Shown: positions 1 through 12,800, numbered from the stretch's first letter. The stretch: DNA of 64,000 nucleotides from Cucumis sativus (GCF_000004075.3 NC_026657.2:12958001-13022000), one strand, 5' to 3'. Notes: a model not told the origin generated them from the letters alone. Numbers and translations: made by a program.

Positions 1-674
1 GGTTCAAGTTTGGTGCTCTTTTTCAAAATTATTTACGGAGTACTCGAGTGCATATTAGCTTAAATTGAAATGCATTTATATTCTCTTTATCGTTTTTAGT
101 CTGGTTTGGTGATGTTTTGACTTAATTTTGTTATTATTCCAACATTATTAAGATTTTATGTCATTTTGTATTTCATTCTCTTATTTGGAGAGTGATGAAT
201 ACATTTTGGGTGTGTCGAATTAGAGTGTACCTATTGATCTCTAGTTGCTTATTATATTTCATTTTAATTTGAACATTAGTACATTAGTCTATATTCAGTG
301 TTGTTTTCATTATTAGATGACAAAAGTAGATTCGGTTTAGTTGGTCTTTTTTTTTCCTTTTTTTTCAAATTCAAAATAATCTTACAGAACAAAAGTAACT
401 AAAAATATAAATATAAATAAAGAGAAAATGAAGGCATGCATCGAACAAAAAATGGCTATTTATTGGTTCATTTCCATTTTCAACTCAACCATATATTGAA
501 CATTTGTTTCATACTTAAATTTGTACAGACTTTTCAAGGAAACATTCTTCATTTATATATATATATATATAGATCAACTTCAAACGAAATCTACAATTCT
601 AACCTTCATAAAATAAAACTTTATTATAGCAAAAAAAAAAAAACAATAAAATAAGGATAGTAAAGACAAGAAAA
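1..674. other. Left-edge intergenic DNA
   Basis: AT-rich sequence with no open frame that looks like a protein. It includes a short TA run near 557-571 and an A-tract near 630-642. It lies downstream of the minus-strand LSI2-like gene, so the part nearest 674 probably includes that gene's 3' UTR. I see nothing else in it. Confidence 0.5.
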
Positions 675-2927
675 TCATTTTATAAGAACTAAACCAATGG
701 CTGTGACAATAAGAGTTGAGGGAAGTCCAAATTTAAGATGATTCCAGAAGGATAAATTGTAGCTTAGCTGTGGAGTGCGACGAGCCTGTTCACACACAAT
801 CAAGTTGGCAGCTGACCCTAACAATGAGAGATTTCCAGCTACAGTACTGATCCAAGCTAAAAGAAGCCATGCCCGTTTTTCTTCGGTTGGAGAAATTGCA
901 GCAGCCGATGCAGCGACTCGTGCTCCAAGCAGAAGAACTAACAATATGACAACATAAAAGTATAAGATACAGTTGCACTTTCGTAACGACTGACAGGTCA
1001 ACCGAACCAGAGAATTAAATCAAGAAAAATTATGTAGTCAACTCTTTTTATTCAAGATTTAATCAAATGAAGATATTAATTTGTTGAGTTAGTACCTATC
1101 TACCCTAGATAATCATGAAATCCTGAGCTAACAACCTGGGTTTTTTCCTGTCCGTTCATTGCTTTATACTACGAAAACGAATTTGTGTTTTGTCAATATG
1201 TTCATAACCTCAATCTTACTCGTACATATCAGATGCAGTGATCGTCTAAATAATCAGATATTTCTTCACAGATTATTTTGTGCATTTCAAATCATCCAAC
1301 ACCAAAAACATGCAAGTAACAAACTTCAGGGTTTCTATCCTATATTGGAATCTTCATTCTATGAAGGCTATAAACATTCAGAAGAGGAAAATGGAAGAGG
1401 TAAAATATGGAAAGCAAGCAACAGTAAGAGGAAAAGTAGTCAATACCAGTAGGCACGTTTGAAGCCAAGTTTGAGAGGTACAGTATGACAAGAGCAAGAA
1501 CTACAGTGCCAGAAACACGATCAATCTGTGCATGCGGCTCCATGAAATTCCAAAAAGCACTTGGCAATCCAGTTTTGTTAAATCCATCAACCGTCATAAA
1601 CATCCCACAAAAGAAAACTAAAAGTGAATATGAAACCTGTGGAAATAGTAAAAAAAAAAAAAAAGAATTGTTAAATTTCATCGAAAAACTAGAATTTGTA
1701 ATGATTAAAGATGGGCAAAGAAATAATGGTTCAAACCTTTTCTAGGCATGGCTGAGCATCCTTGAAATCAAGAACCACAAGAGCGAGTGCAGCAGTCACG
1801 GCAGTCCATGACATATCCAAGCCCATCAATAAAGCAACAAGCATTCCTACAGTCACAAGATAAACACAGGATTTCCATGCAATCCTTCTCCATTTGGTGC
1901 TCCAATGTTCCTTCCCTTCTGAGGACTGCAAAATTACAGGTTCTTTCTGTTTTTCCATTGAGTTGAGGCTCTTAGAAGAGAAATCTTCTTCCCTTTTCTG
2001 AGTAGACGCATTGGGCAGCCACTCTTTTGAAGCATCAGATATTCTTGCCGGCTCCGTCATAGTACTATGAGACCTGCGGATTTCTTCATTATCTTTTGAA
2101 CTTACTGAATTTCTTATAGTTTCCACATTTGTGTTCGAGCATGGAGGACTTTGTGCGTTCATCAAATCCAATCGAGAATCCCATTCTGCAGAATTAAGGG
2201 ATGGAATTTGTGAGTGTGATAATCTGGCTGGTGAAAATCTGTGAGAAAGAACATCTTCATCGGCAATAACTTCTGGTGATGGATCTTCTTCATCCTTCTG
2301 GACAGATAACAATTTCCAGTACATGATAAGAATAATTAAAGCATTTACAACAACACCAACAAGCATAGCTGGGAGTATTCCAATCACAAATTGCCCAAAA
2401 TGAATTTTACTCTGGACAGCTATGACCAAGTTTTGGGGGTTGCCAATCGGTGTTGCTGAAGAACCAATATTTGCACTCGATGCAAGGGCAAGAAGGAAGG
2501 GGCGGGGAGGAAGATTATGTTGCCTGGCAATTTTTAAAACAAATTCAGTCAAAACCACACATGAGGTGTCATTGGTGAAAAACGCACTTGAAATTGCAGA
2601 TATCAGACACACTCGACAAATTAAATCCTTTGCTCCTTTACTCTTCCACGACAGCACCTTACCCAAATACTTGAACATATCAGCTCTTTCAAGATAAACA
2701 CTAACTACCATTGTTCCAAACAGAAGACCAAGTATTGGGAGATCAATGGCCGCATATGCTTGTTCTGGAGTTAGGACTCGAAATACGACCATGAGCATTG
2801 CCCCTAGGATAGAACCTGCTGTTCTCCCAATTGGTAGAAATGGGATAGCAGGGAAAACAGCTAATAACCAGAAGACTGCGAAGGCAATTGAGCCTAGAAT
2901 GACTTTTACAGTATGATCCATGGCCAT
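675..2927 (-). CDS. LSI2: Silicon efflux transporter LSI2-like (ArsB/NhaD-type ion transporter)
   Basis: Coding exons read on the minus strand are 2927-1737, 1636-1447 and 937-675. Together they give 1644 nt, 547 residues plus stop. The start is the ATG at 2927 (MAMDHTVK); the frame stays open upstream but only from a TTG. The borders (AAG|GT, AG|GTTTCA, ACTG|GTATTG, AG|TTCTTC) restore the family-typical joins LEK-VSYS and NVPT-VLLLG. The protein is a polytopic membrane protein of the ArsB/NhaD superfamily. Visible hallmarks are FTNDTSC near residues 117-123 and [14 protein letters not shown] near 153-166. A charged, Ser-rich cytosolic-type loop spans roughly residues 208-340, followed by the second half-set of membrane helices and a C-terminal hydrophobic end. 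In the family, Lsi2 exports silicic acid (and arsenite) from root cells, probably coupled to protons; plasma-membrane location is inferred. Dicot paralogues are often only 'LSI2-like', so the substrate here is not certain. Confidence 0.9.
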
Positions 2928-3046
2928 GTTTGCAATCAGATTCAACTCGAGTCAGCTTTGAACCTGATTGACTGGAATTTATTTCGAATGTCTTTTCCGC
3001 AACACAGTACCTCAGTATCTTGAATCAACTACTCATCCAAGCCAAG

Positions 3047-3967
3047 CTGAGAAGAAAAATTAGTTTAAATAACTTAAACAGAGTCATATGAACAAAAATA
3101 AACTATAACCAAAATGATAGAATGCAAGGATAAGGGAGACAAGGGAAAAAAAACAGTACTACAAGGAACCTGCTATTTAGCTTGAAACGATGACAAAATT
3201 TCTGAACATAAACCATCAGTGAAGAATTTATATATGAACCATCTAACTTTCTAAAAGCTAAACTCTAAGAGATAAATGTTGATTGAGCCAACTTGTACCC
3301 ATTTCTTCTATATTTTAACTTTGAAGATAAGAAGTCCACTTGCCATGTAACATTAATTTAGAAAAAGTTCAAGCAATATATTGGGAATGAATATTAATCT
3401 AATAGCTAGAACTTTTAGAAGTAGGACTCATACAATTGTATAGAAAAGAGCATGGTATCCAACAGTACTAGACACTCTGCTTTTTCACCCACTTCTAAAA
3501 CAGATTACCAACTGGATCGTATTTGGGTAGTGACATTAGTTTCTAAGTAGCCATTGCCATGGAATTAAGAACCCAAATCTTCAAAGAATAATAGTGGAAA
3601 TACGAAATTCATTGACCAATAAGAATAAGAGATGGGAACCAAATTAAAGGTAGCAAAATTAGATTAAATTACAAAAAGTAAATGCGGGTTTTTCAAATAC
3701 TTCAGGAAAGGGCGGCTCTAAGCTCTCATGGCTTAAAAATGGAACTTCAAAACCTCCAATACAACCAATACAAATACATCCCAGATTGAGAAGTTTAACA
3801 AATTCAAGTTTAAAAGACAAAAGATTAAGAGGGCCCCAACATCAAAAGAGGAAAGTGTGTAAAAATGGACTGCAAATTGATACACTACCATTGAAAACAG
3901 ATCATCAAAAACTATAAAGACGAATCAACTTTTGTAACCTCCTTAGTGAAAGCTTAAAAGAACTTAC
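3047..3967 (-). other. Probable 5' UTR intron of the LSI2-like gene
   Basis: On the minus strand a strong donor, GTAAGTT, starts at 3967. A pyrimidine-rich acceptor, TTTTCTTCTCAG, ends at 3047, about 120 nt before the ATG at 2927. The interval has no protein-like frame on the minus strand. A leader intron here would explain the 1.2 kb between the TATA element near 4150 and the start codon. This is inference from splice motifs only. Confidence 0.45.
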
Positions 3968-4144
3968 AGAAAAAATTGTTTGCATCTGGATCCAAAAAAG
4001 AAGAGATCAAATCTTGCTCTTTCTGTTCGAAAACGAATAGGAATCAAATAAAAAAAAATGGATATTATGGAGGTTCTCACAGTAATTGAGAGGAAACAAA
4101 AAGTTGAACAAACTTCATTTCTGTCCACATGGTGAGCTCTCGGC

Positions 4145-4153
4145 TTTTATATA
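4145..4153 (-). promoter_or_regulatory. Candidate TATA box of the LSI2-like gene
   Basis: The minus strand reads TATATAAAA. About 30 nt downstream is a plausible start region, followed by a short leader exon ending at the donor near 3967. It is the best TATA match upstream of the gene. Confidence 0.4.
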
Positions 4154-4781
4154 AAATAATGCCTACCTACATACGACAGAATTTTTGCGTCAGTAAACAA
4201 TTTCATAGCTATTTCGTCGAGCTGTTCAAGTTATCTGGGAATGAGATTCCTAAATCCATTAATAAATGTAACTCCTATTTACATTTTCGTAGCTAAAAAT
4301 AAAAATTGAAACAAATACTATTCATCGATGTGTTCAGCATATTAGCCGTTCATTTCATCACATACAATTAATTGTGAAGATCGTGAAGCTTTTTTTTCAA
4401 ACTAATGGACAAATTGGGATAAGGGTTAGTAATAATTGAACAGATTTTTAACCCTAAAACTTTTAAGAACCATCCCTCAACAAAATATACCATTTGTCCT
4501 ATCAATTTCATTGTATCCAATCTATCACAGTCAGGGGCGGGCTCCACCAATCGTCGCCGGAGCAGCCATCGATGTTTTTTGCTCCGTCGTCGAAGAAATC
4601 GCGACTTTCTCATTAATGAGTCAAAGGCCCTACAAAAGAGGGGGCCCCTTATGAAGCTTCTAGGCTGGACCAAGTCAACAGGTGCACCTGCAAACTGAAA
4701 CTCAAGGTTGAAGAGACAAGTGGCGGCGGCGGCGGCAGTGGACGGTGGATCCGCGGAGGAGGAAGGTGGATCGTGGACCAA

Positions 4782-6265
4782 ATGTGGGGACGGATGTTGG
4801 TGTTATAATTAATTGTTCTTATCTCTATTAATTTTTTTCTTTTCTTCTTTTTTTTGAAAAGTCATTTATTTTTTTCAAAAAAATTAAAATAAATAAATAA
4901 ATAATAAAGAGAAGTGTTGCAATTTCTCATAATCTCATCATTGAACTTTTTGTAGCATTTAATAAAAATTTAAGCAATCATTTATAAATTTAATACAAAC
5001 TCAATAAATGTTATAGTTGCATGAATTTATCTTCTACACGTAAATTTTATTAAATGCATATTTGCTGATTATCAATATATATATATATATATTGTAGGTT
5101 AGGTGTTGTGTGCATATACATTAGAGTTTAGACTATTTGTGGAGAGAATTGTTCGTAGGATTCGATACTGTTTATAGAACTCTATATCTTACTTTTATTT
5201 AATATCATCTACTGTTGAAAATTATTCATTTTACCTCAATTTTTTTTTTATTTTATGTAAATTTTTCTTAATTTGAATGTAACTAATGGTTTCAAACCAT
5301 GTTTAAGTAAATTAATTTCTCAATTATATTTTATTTATTTTAATCGTATTCAGTTTTATAGAGTTATAATTTGAATTTTATTCAAACAAATGTTTTAACA
5401 AATTTAATTTGAAAATTATAAGATACAATAATCCTTTTTTTTTTTTTTAATCTCTCCTTCACATATTTAACTCAATGCATTTTTAATAACAACAATAATA
5501 ATAACCCAATAACAATGGAAGTATAATTATAAAAGTCAAAATGTACTTATGTCCTAAAACAAAAAGTATATCAAAAAAATTGTAATAATAAAGAATGTAC
5601 TTTGTTTTCCCTTTATTTACTTGGTGAGAAACTTAAGCCTATTAAATACATCATAAATTGATTAATAGATATCTTATTTTTAGATTCAAACAAGTGGAAG
5701 ATTTGATTCTCCAACAAATAAATTTTTATAAAGTTTTGACTTTTGAGTGAAGTTATAATACATTTCAATAGCATAGGCTAGTTTTTATTTTCATTAGCAA
5801 TCTTCAAAACACTCAAACTAATTAAAACGTTATACATATGGTAAAGCAATGTTATACATATGTATGTATACAAACACTTTTAGTTGGTAGATTATAAAGC
5901 TTTCTATGTAAATTCACATTTTAAATCAATAAAAAAGGAAAGAAAAAAACTTCTAATATCAGTCTACTTTATTTATTTGAGGCAGATAGTAATGTCTTCA
6001 GATATTTCTCAAATATGTATCTAATGCGCAATTTTGATATATTTATGTTTTTACGTCAACGTTTTTTTTTTAACACAGAAGAAAGTAGCCTATTTAAAAA
6101 ATTTATTGTCCAAAACTTACGATACAAGAAAAAATATCTTGACCGACGTATAAAAGGAAAAAAAATTAATAAATAAAAGGCTTTACCCTAGAATCATCAA
6201 ATTCTATCTTCACGTTTGAGTCCCTACATATGTAAGTTTTTTTTTTTTCTTGTGGGAAATTTGCG
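4782..6265. other. Gene-poor AT-rich DNA
   Basis: No credible coding region on either strand. It holds homopolymer T and A runs, a TA run near 5075-5092, and short ATA/ATT tracts. It begins the 16 kb gene desert between the LSI2-like gene and the proline-rich protein gene. Confidence 0.5.
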
Positions 6266-6267
6266 AT

Positions 6268-6534
6268 GGATGACTATTTTAGCAATAATAATTAAGGATA
6301 TAGCAACATTTTTAAAAAAATTGCAAATATAGCAAAACTATCACTGATAGACTTGTATCGCTGATAGACTTCATATGGTATATCAGTGATAGACCAATAT
6401 TTGCAACGTGGTCTATCAGTGATAGACTTATATCATTGATAGAATTTGACAAATTTTGCTATATTTGCAAATTTTTTAAAATTGTGTTATATACTTAACT
6501 AATTTGAATTTAATTGCTAAATTTGCAACTATCC
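6268..6534. mobile_element. MITE with long imperfect terminal inverted repeats
   Basis: The left arm (tagcaa...attgcaaatatagcaaaa, about 6278-6337) is matched by the reverse complement of the right arm (ttttgctatatttgcaaattt..., about 6455-6525). The arms are about 70 nt each with mismatches. The core carries several direct and inverted copies of TATCAGTGATAGAC/TATCACTGATAGAC (6349-6445). There is no ORF. Small size, long TIRs and further relics in this window (40284-40535, 42300-42490 and, weaker, 32405-32500) fit a non-autonomous DNA transposon. I could not fix a target-site duplication. Confidence 0.7.
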
Positions 6535-7440
6535 CTTTTTTTGTTGCTTGATTTGTGTTCTGTACTATTATAATTAACTTGACATTTGATGATTTTTAGT
6601 ACATTTAGTAAATTACATGTTCAATTTACCTATACTATAGACTTTTATTTAAAAGAAAAACGTGCCTTCAACGTATCAATATCTTTATTTTTTATAAATT
6701 GACATAATGTCGTGTCCTACCATATTTGTTTATATGCTTCGTACATCCATATTAAAGTGAATTTTTTAAAAATAGTTTTTTTTTATTTTTCTTGGCATTT
6801 AAATTAAAATGAAGTTTTAAAAAAACCACATTTTATCTCTAATTCACTTTTAGAAAATTAATCATCGTGGATTGGTTCAATAATTAAAAAGAGACATAAC
6901 TCCAGAAGTGATTAATAAGTGAAGTTTAATATATGATGTCTATCTATCTAATAATAATTTCTTTAAGAGACAAATCAAATAATTTTATACATGTACAAAA
7001 ATTAGATTAAAGACTAACCTTTACCTTTATAAAAATATCATAACATAATTTAAATTTAGAATTGTTTGATTACTAGTAATTAAGTCCAAAGTTTATACAA
7101 ATACACCATTCAACTCAAAATAAAAATTTTAGTAAGTACAAATAAAAATAAAAATATTATATTGGTTAATATATTTTAGATTAGGTTTTATTTTATTCTC
7201 TATATTTTCAATTTTAGATCTCATACACTTAATAAATCGTAAACTCAGCCATTCAAAATTAATTTTTATTATCAAGTTTTCTTTTTTTTAAAAAAAACTA
7301 TAATTGCTTTTCTATGAGATATGTTTTCACATTTATAGATACAATAATGCTCCTAAAATCATCATTTAAAAACACACCATAGGTAGAATTGATCAAAATC
7401 AAAAGTATACAAATCTAAAATAGTATTTTAGTCAAATTAT
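6535..7440. other. Gene-poor AT-rich DNA
   Basis: No protein-like frame, RNA gene or recognisable element. Sequence is dominated by A/T runs. Confidence 0.5.
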
Positions 7441-7640
7441 AACCGAACTTTTTACGTGTAAGATGAAAAGTTTATATAAATTATGTTGACATTTTTAACC
7501 TAATATACGAACTGAACATTTTACGTGGAAGATGAAAAATTTATACAAATTATCGTTGACATTTTTAACCTAATATACAACCGACCTTTCCACGTGGAAA
7601 ATTAAAAGTTCATATAAATTATCGCTGACATTTTAACCTA
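7441..7640. repeat. Three tandem copies of a ~69 bp unit
   Basis: Copies start near 7441, 7510 and 7578. Each carries an 'accgaac/ctgaac...ACGTG(G/T)AA' start, a 'aaaagtttata(t/c)aaatta' middle and a 'ttgacatttttaacctaatata' end. The second and third copies contain ACGTGGAA. The copies differ at several positions, so this is an old local triplication and not a fresh minisatellite. Confidence 0.8.
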
Positions 7641-7909
7641 GCTAATTAATATTTATTATTTAATGTATACCTATGATTGAACTATATGAAAGAGGGTTGA
7701 AAACAAAACACATACTATATATTAATAAAGATATGAAATTAAGTTAAAACACCGTAGTCAAAAGTCATCATATATATAAACTCATTTAAACCCAAATAAT
7801 TAATAATGACTTCAAGAAGAAAACCAATAATAATGTAAGTATATAAGTGTCAAAGTCAAAAGTATGTACTAAAAAAATATGAGTATATTTTAAAAAAATT
7901 GTTGCAAGT

Positions 7910-7911
<2 letters not shown>

Positions 7912-7950
<39 letters not shown>
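7912..7950. repeat. (TA)n microsatellite
   Basis: Perfect TA dinucleotide run of about 39 nt, directly visible. Confidence 0.95.
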
Positions 7951-7954
<4 letters not shown>

Positions 7955-8297
7955 TATATTTTGTAATTTTATTTCTAATTTGTTTATTTCAATTATTTTT
8001 AGTTTATTTTCAATGTTTTCATTACATCCCACTTTTCTATTTTGAAATTGTTTATTATTATTATTATTATTATGGGTTTATTTTGCACTTTATTTCTAGA
8101 AGTTTTAATTAAGTTATAAATGCAAATATAAATGCTCTTTCTATCTTCTAACCGCTTTATCTCTAAAATTAGTTGAATATCTTAGTTTAGGAAGAAAATT
8201 ATGAATAATGTTGATGTGTAAATTATATTTATAATTATTCAAAATGTATGTTTATCATTCAAACTATATCTAACAATGAAATAAATCTTGAGGACAT

Positions 8298-8394
8298 GAA
8301 AGTAATATTAAAAAAAATTTAAAAAGAACTAAAAGTTAATATTCCTCAAGAAAGTAATATTAAAAAAAATTTAAAAAGAACTAAAAGTTAATAT
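8298..8394. repeat. Tandem duplication, 52 bp period
   Basis: A 45 nt segment beginning GAAAGTAATATTAAAA occurs at 8298-8342 and again, identical, at 8350-8394. Only a short 'cctcaa' spacer lies between. Perfect identity points to a recent duplication. Confidence 0.85.
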
Positions 8395-9715
8395 CATATA
8401 CCAACAATGTGCACTTTCCTTTATGATGACTTGATGATAGAAACTTCAAAGTTAAGTGTGCTTAGCTTGGAACAATCCTATGTTTAGATAACCTCTTGAG
8501 AATATTCCTAAGATGCACGTGAGTGAGGACAAAACATCCTGAAAGGACTCAGATTGGTATTTTCACTCTAATAAACCTTTAAAGATAGTAAAAGTGATTT
8601 TACCAAGTTGCAAGGGAAACAGCGCAATGTCATAGATCCAAATTCCAAATTATGATTTAAATATTGGGTTTGTGACGTTACAATATATACACACGTAATA
8701 TTTGGTTTAATATTATTTTACAAAATCTCTAGTGTTACTTTAATTTATTCTACCCTTGTATACTTTTTAAAGTATAGAAAGAAAAAAAAAACACAAATTG
8801 AAATTATAAGGATTAAAATGAATAAACGAAAGTATAAAAATAAAATAATATTTAACTCTATTTTATTTCAAGGTTGGGTCCATTAGAATGAATTATATCT
8901 TTGATCCTTTTTTATACTTTTTTTTTCTTTCATTTTAAGAATTCAATATTATATACATGATAATGATGCATGTTTCATTTTTCTCTTTTCTTTTTTAGTT
9001 AAGAGTCCTTTTTTGAGGTTTTTTAAAAGAAGCAAATTATAAAATAGATTAAGTTTGTGAATAAAATAATGTTAATGAAAACATGAATATAGAAAGGAAG
9101 GTGTTACGTACTAAAATTGTGACACGTATCATTAATAGTTTCTTACCAAAAAAATGAGACAAATAAAAAGTAGACACATAATATAATGTGCAACATTTAA
9201 TTAAACGTTGAAAACCAAACACTAAGATACAAAAAAAAAAAAATATATCATATGATTTAGTCAATAAATATTAATTGGTTCTAAATTTAAACAAATATGT
9301 CAAAGCAAAAGGAAACTAGGGCAGGACCCACCCACTATTTCATCAATAATACAATTTGTCTTACCAAGAAATGTGTGAAATGCTATTCTACATTTTCAAA
9401 TTATAAATTGAAAACCAACATTTTAGTGTATATATCAATAGAAGTTTATAAATGTTTGCCTCTCTCAGTATTTATCATACAAATTGTTATATATTTTTGT
9501 AGATATTTTATAATTTTGTTATTAATTACCCTAGCTTTTAAAAAATTCAAAAAGTTTGACAGCTCTCTCGATTTTTTAAAACGTATTATTGCAAAGTGCC
9601 TCATTTGAGATATTTTTTTTACTTTATGACTACGTGATAATCTTAATTAATTAAAATTTGTACTAATACTAAACGTTTTGTGTTCGTGTGAATGGAAGTT
9701 TACTGTAATAAATGT
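8395..9715. other. Gene-poor AT-rich DNA
   Basis: No convincing gene. Open frames at 9049-9264 and 9297-9608 are low-complexity F/K/I/N-rich translations of AT-rich DNA without recognisable motifs. Confidence 0.45.
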
Positions 9716-9806
9716 TGGGGTGGAGATTTGAATCTGAGACCTCTTGTCTACATGAACATACAGGTGTCTGTTGAGCTAAGCTCATGTTGGCAAGTCTATC
9801 ATACTT
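9716..9806 (-). mobile_element. tRNA-derived SINE-like fragment (family B)
   Basis: Read on the minus strand it has an A-box-like TAGCTCAACAGAC and, about 35 nt further, a B-box-like GATTCAAATCTCC. This is the internal Pol III promoter layout of tRNA-derived SINEs. It cannot fold as a normal tRNA. A more decayed relative lies at about 31503-31595 and shares 'catgttggc(a/g)a' and the 'gaatctcaaacc' block. Confidence 0.5.
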
Positions 9807-12800
9807 TAATGTGAAAGTTGATATCGAAATAATAGTTTAGTTTTGCGGTTAAGTATGGTGAAGATTTTATTTTAGCGATTACATGTTTTTCTTTTTTAAA
9901 TTTGGTGTTGATTTCAAATATTTCTTTAAACAATTTTTTTGTGTGATGTTTTTTCTCTCTTTGTTTTAAGAAAAAAATTGGATTTTAAATAAAAAAATTT
10001 AAAAACTAGAAAAGTTTTTTAGAATCTATTTTCTTTAGTTTCGAACAAACAAAAAGTTGACTTTCTTTTTGAAATTTAACTAAAAATTTATTTATTTATT
10101 GTTCAAAACAAACCATATAACAAAATATACAGGGAGTGTAATTTCATAAATTTTAAAAGTAAAAAACGAAAAATAAAATCGTTAACAAATGAGGTTTTAG
10201 TTATCTATTCACTTCCTGTAATACATTAAATTGTCATTTTAATCAGTCTAGTAATTCATTTACTTATCAATTGAGTATTAAAAGTAGTATAATTGATAGG
10301 GGTATCTATGTGTTAGAGGACACGAGTAGATAGACAAATCTAGACTTGATAATATTATCTCACACGACACACGTGTTGTCGTCCGTTCGAGTAGGGTGAG
10401 GTGAGGTAAGGAATAAAATAATAATATTATGTTTTTTAATTAAATATTTATTTATTAAATGATGAAATGGTTTTTTGTTTAACAAATTTTTCTTATCTAA
10501 TTTTATTATTGTTAAGACATTTTTCACTATTGAACCATTACATTTCTAACTGTTGAACCATTTCTATTCTTTTATTTGAACCAACCCATATGAAAGGGCT
10601 CCTCCACTATTCATTCATTTTGAGTATGCAAAAAAATACTTATACATTCCAATTTATTCTTTCCGTCCACCATCTTTGTTTCAAATAAACTTTTATTCTG
10701 TTTTTCGAGCACAATAAAAAGGTGTATTAACATTCGATCGGGTTCCAACGCATATTTGATCGAGACAAATAATATATGGATTGTTTTATCCTGGGGATAT
10801 CGTATCAATTTTCAAACTGCTTACACACGAGACAAAGTATCGAAGCTTCTTAAAGAGAGTGTGATTCACAACTTAACCTTCTTTTAGGGCCTTTGTTTTG
10901 CAAATTCTCCTTGAAGCTACTAGTTTAATTCTACTTTTCATTCTCGTGGATGTACAGGAGTTGCTGAATTTTGCCGTTATATTATATATTCAATTTGGGT
11001 ATGAATGTAGTTGTTGTAACATATTGTCATAGGGTATTAAAATGAATCTAATAATGGGAATAATGGATGTGAAGAGTAAACTAGATTGAATAAAGTAAGT
11101 CGTAAATAGGTGTCTTAATGAGATGAAATCCACCCATATTGAGTTGTAAATTAGAGATATAAAAGCTTAAACACTTTATTCAACCTAACTCATGATAACT
11201 TATTCCATTCCCAATGACAAGTTATAAATAGAAATTGGACTAATAACAAAATGTTGTTGCACTTAATAACACCTACGACACCATAGAAAAAAAAACCCCT
11301 TTTTTCCTTAAAGATAATACATAATATCTAAAAGTTGCACACCAATTTCTTCATTATATTAATTCATCTAAACATCGGAAAACGTCAAACTACCTTTCAT
11401 TAATGAACCATAATGTATCTATCGTTTTTGAATATTTGTTTCCTCTAAATTGACTTTTTAAAAAAACGTTTGGAGCATAGAGTGAGTTATTATAATACGT
11501 GGTTATTATGGTCTGTGTTTGGAGAGTGAGAAATAGTGACATATGAGAAATAAGAAAAAAAATAGAATAGTCATAATTTTAATCCTAGAATTATGATTAC
11601 CACTTGAGTAAACATGAAAAACGTCCACTCCACTTCTTTGGGGTCAAACGTCCCCTTAAAATGTATATAATTTTCTATCTTTTACTACATTAGGTAAAAT
11701 AAGACTCAATTTGATATATTTTTTTCAAATTAAGCTTATAAATACTATTTTAACTTTTATTTTTTTTATTCTTTGAACGTTTTAAAAAATTAAGTTAGGG
11801 TTTAAAGTGTATATATAATATTAATTTTTTTTCATTTAACTAATAAAAAACTATACTTTCAAAATTTTGTACCAAACAACAAATTTTAAAAGAAAATTTG
11901 TGTTGAAATGAGTTTAAAAGTTGTCAAAAATAGAAAAATTGATAAATTACTGTAAAAAAAAGTTTAAGTATAATAAATTATTTTTTAGTGATTTTTTTCG
12001 TGTAATAAGTTTTATGTTTTTTTATTATTTTTTGAACGATTATTCAAAAAAATAATATATATATATATATATATTGAGAATTTTTTGTAATTATTAAAGT
12101 TTTTAAAGTAAAAGAGTTATCCTTTTAACCCAAATATTTTGAGAATTTTTTGTAATTATTCATCGATGTCGAATAAAATTAATTTTCTCTTTCACGAATT
12201 GTTTAAATACTTTTAAATTTTCCTTAAAAAATAAAAATATGCAAAATAATAAGTATGGCAATATTTTTATAATTAAAATGTATATAATACTTTTAAAACC
12301 TTAATATGAATACTATTCATGTCTCTTATTTTGTTGTTTCATTTTTCTAGTTTTAGGAAATTAAACTTTTAACCTCTTAAAAAGAAAAGAAAAGAAAAGA
12401 AAACCTATTTTCTTTTCCATTCAACTATTTTTGATATCTACTAAACACTTGAATTATTAAGGAATTAATGAAAAATATTGTTTTGACAAAACAGTAAACA
12501 CTTTTGGAATTGTATGCAACGATAAGGCTGCTTCATTGACATGATATAATATCTGAATGCACCAACACACTTGGGAAAATAATATATACTTTATTCATAA
12601 AAAATAAAATAGATAACCAAATCTTTTTAACTTTTTACTTTTCATATTTTTAATTTTAGTGATTCACAGGTCAATATGCCATTAAGTACACTTTTCAAAT
12701 GCTAATTAACCCATTAATTAATTAGTAAACTAAAACACAACTAGTGCTACTTCTTTTATTATTTCCCTCTTATTTTAATTTACCACTCCCACTTCACTCA

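Noticed and set aside
4368..4781. 137-codon minus-strand open frame, Ala/Pro/Arg-rich
   Set aside because: It opens at a TTG, not an ATG; the first ATG leaves only about 80 residues of no known family. The frame stays open mainly because of a local GC-rich patch. It lies upstream of the LSI2-like TATA element.
10290..10410. Possible tRNA or SINE around 'gtccgttcgagtaggg'
   Set aside because: Only a B-box-like match; no acceptor stem, no A box at the right distance, and no second copy in the window.
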